DNA of 5,970 nucleotides from an uncultured Ectothiorhodospiraceae bacterium (GTDB lineage Bacteria > Pseudomonadota > Gammaproteobacteria > UBA9214): positions 1 to 5,970 of the forward strand of contig CAMYKJ010000075.1 of the NCBI GenBank assembly GCA_947258945.1. Direction: 5' to 3'. How positions within the stretch are numbered: position 1 is the stretch's first letter; every line of letters begins with the position of its first letter. The notes under the pieces were generated by a model. It had not been told where the DNA came from and searched no databases. It saw only the letters and a list, made by a program, of their open reading frames with translations. A program made the translations under genes and the position numbers. Below, one piece after another: positions 5,837 through 5,970 of this stretch.

Positions 5837-5897
5837 GCGATGATTTTTCTTTTCTTTGCGTTTCTGCGGCTTTGCGCGAAGTATCGGTGAAACAGGA

Positions 5898-5970
5898 CTA
5901 ACGGGTAATCAAAACCGGTATGCCGCTCATTTCTTCAACGGCCTCACGCAGGGCAGCGCCGTTCAGGCTG
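5898..5970 (-). CDS. Probable C-terminal tail of an unidentified minus-strand protein
   Basis: From the right edge the minus strand is open for 23 codons to a TAG at 5898-5900, ending LREAVEEMSGIPVLITR. The codon choice (mostly G/C third positions, CTG, GGC, GCC) and the amphipathic, protein-like sequence support a real gene convergent with the lipoprotein gene. I do not recognise the family from so short a tail. No terminator follows the stop. The plus-strand alternative beginning ATG at 5920 lacks a ribosome binding site and uses rare AGG codons. Confidence 0.5.
   Translation of the reverse strand, partial: SLNGAALREAVEEMSGIPVLITR

Larger units (their letters stand above)
5513..5897. other. 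Gene-free, repeat-rich spacer between convergent genes
   Basis: No open frame here has a start, ribosome binding site and protein-like composition; stretches open on the plus strand near 5479-5679 read as low-quality peptide over repeats. The spacer contains, in order, an inverted repeat (5533-5613), a REP-like hairpin (5611-5637), a 152-bp element bounded by inverted repeats (5647-5798), and a 9-bp triplicate followed by TTTGCG-rich sequence (5810-5878). Its composition is more AT-rich than the genes around it. Confidence 0.7.

Overview
The window reads as a chromosomal segment of a moderately high-GC gammaproteobacterium. This rests on three things: a FadE-type long-chain acyl-CoA dehydrogenase with the E. 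coli/Pseudomonas architecture, an Lpp/OprI-type alanine-zipper lipoprotein, and GTAGGAGCG-type REP plus ATTCCCGC-type intergenic repeats common in this class. I cannot name a genus. There is no sign of a phage, plasmid, CRISPR array, tRNA or rRNA.

Layout. Positions 1-3142 (minus strand) hold a fatty-acid beta-oxidation pair: fadE, then an overlapping thiolase that runs off the left edge. A perfect 54-bp tandem duplication sits on the fadE/thiolase overlap. It lengthens FadE by 18 residues and copies the thiolase ribosome binding site and start codon. Positions 3143-3298 are a gap with a GC-rich hairpin and a weak possible fadE promoter. Positions 3299-4420 (minus) encode a class-V PLP-dependent aminotransferase-fold enzyme. 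Positions 4421-4511 are a compact divergent promoter region with a perfect dyad. Positions 4512-5063 (plus) encode an exported YkuD-family L,D-transpeptidase, and 5180-5464 (plus) a small Lpp/OprI-like lipoprotein ending in lysine, closed by a strong intrinsic terminator. Positions 5513-5897 contain no gene but are dense in repeats: an inverted repeat, a REP-like hairpin, a 152-bp element bounded by 28-bp inverted repeats, and a 9-bp triplicate. From 5898 to the right edge there is probably the C-terminal tail of a minus-strand gene.

How the genes work together. FadE and the thiolase would carry out the first and last steps of the beta-oxidation cycle and appear translationally coupled. The L,D-transpeptidase and the Lpp-like lipoprotein are a plausible envelope pair, since enzymes of this fold attach or detach Braun-type lipoproteins through a C-terminal lysine. 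The aminotransferase shares only the divergent control region with this pair, and its substrate is unknown. Most of the window is ordinary core metabolism. The most unusual points are the 54-bp duplication over the gene overlap, the transpeptidase-lipoprotein pairing, and the layered intergenic repeats.
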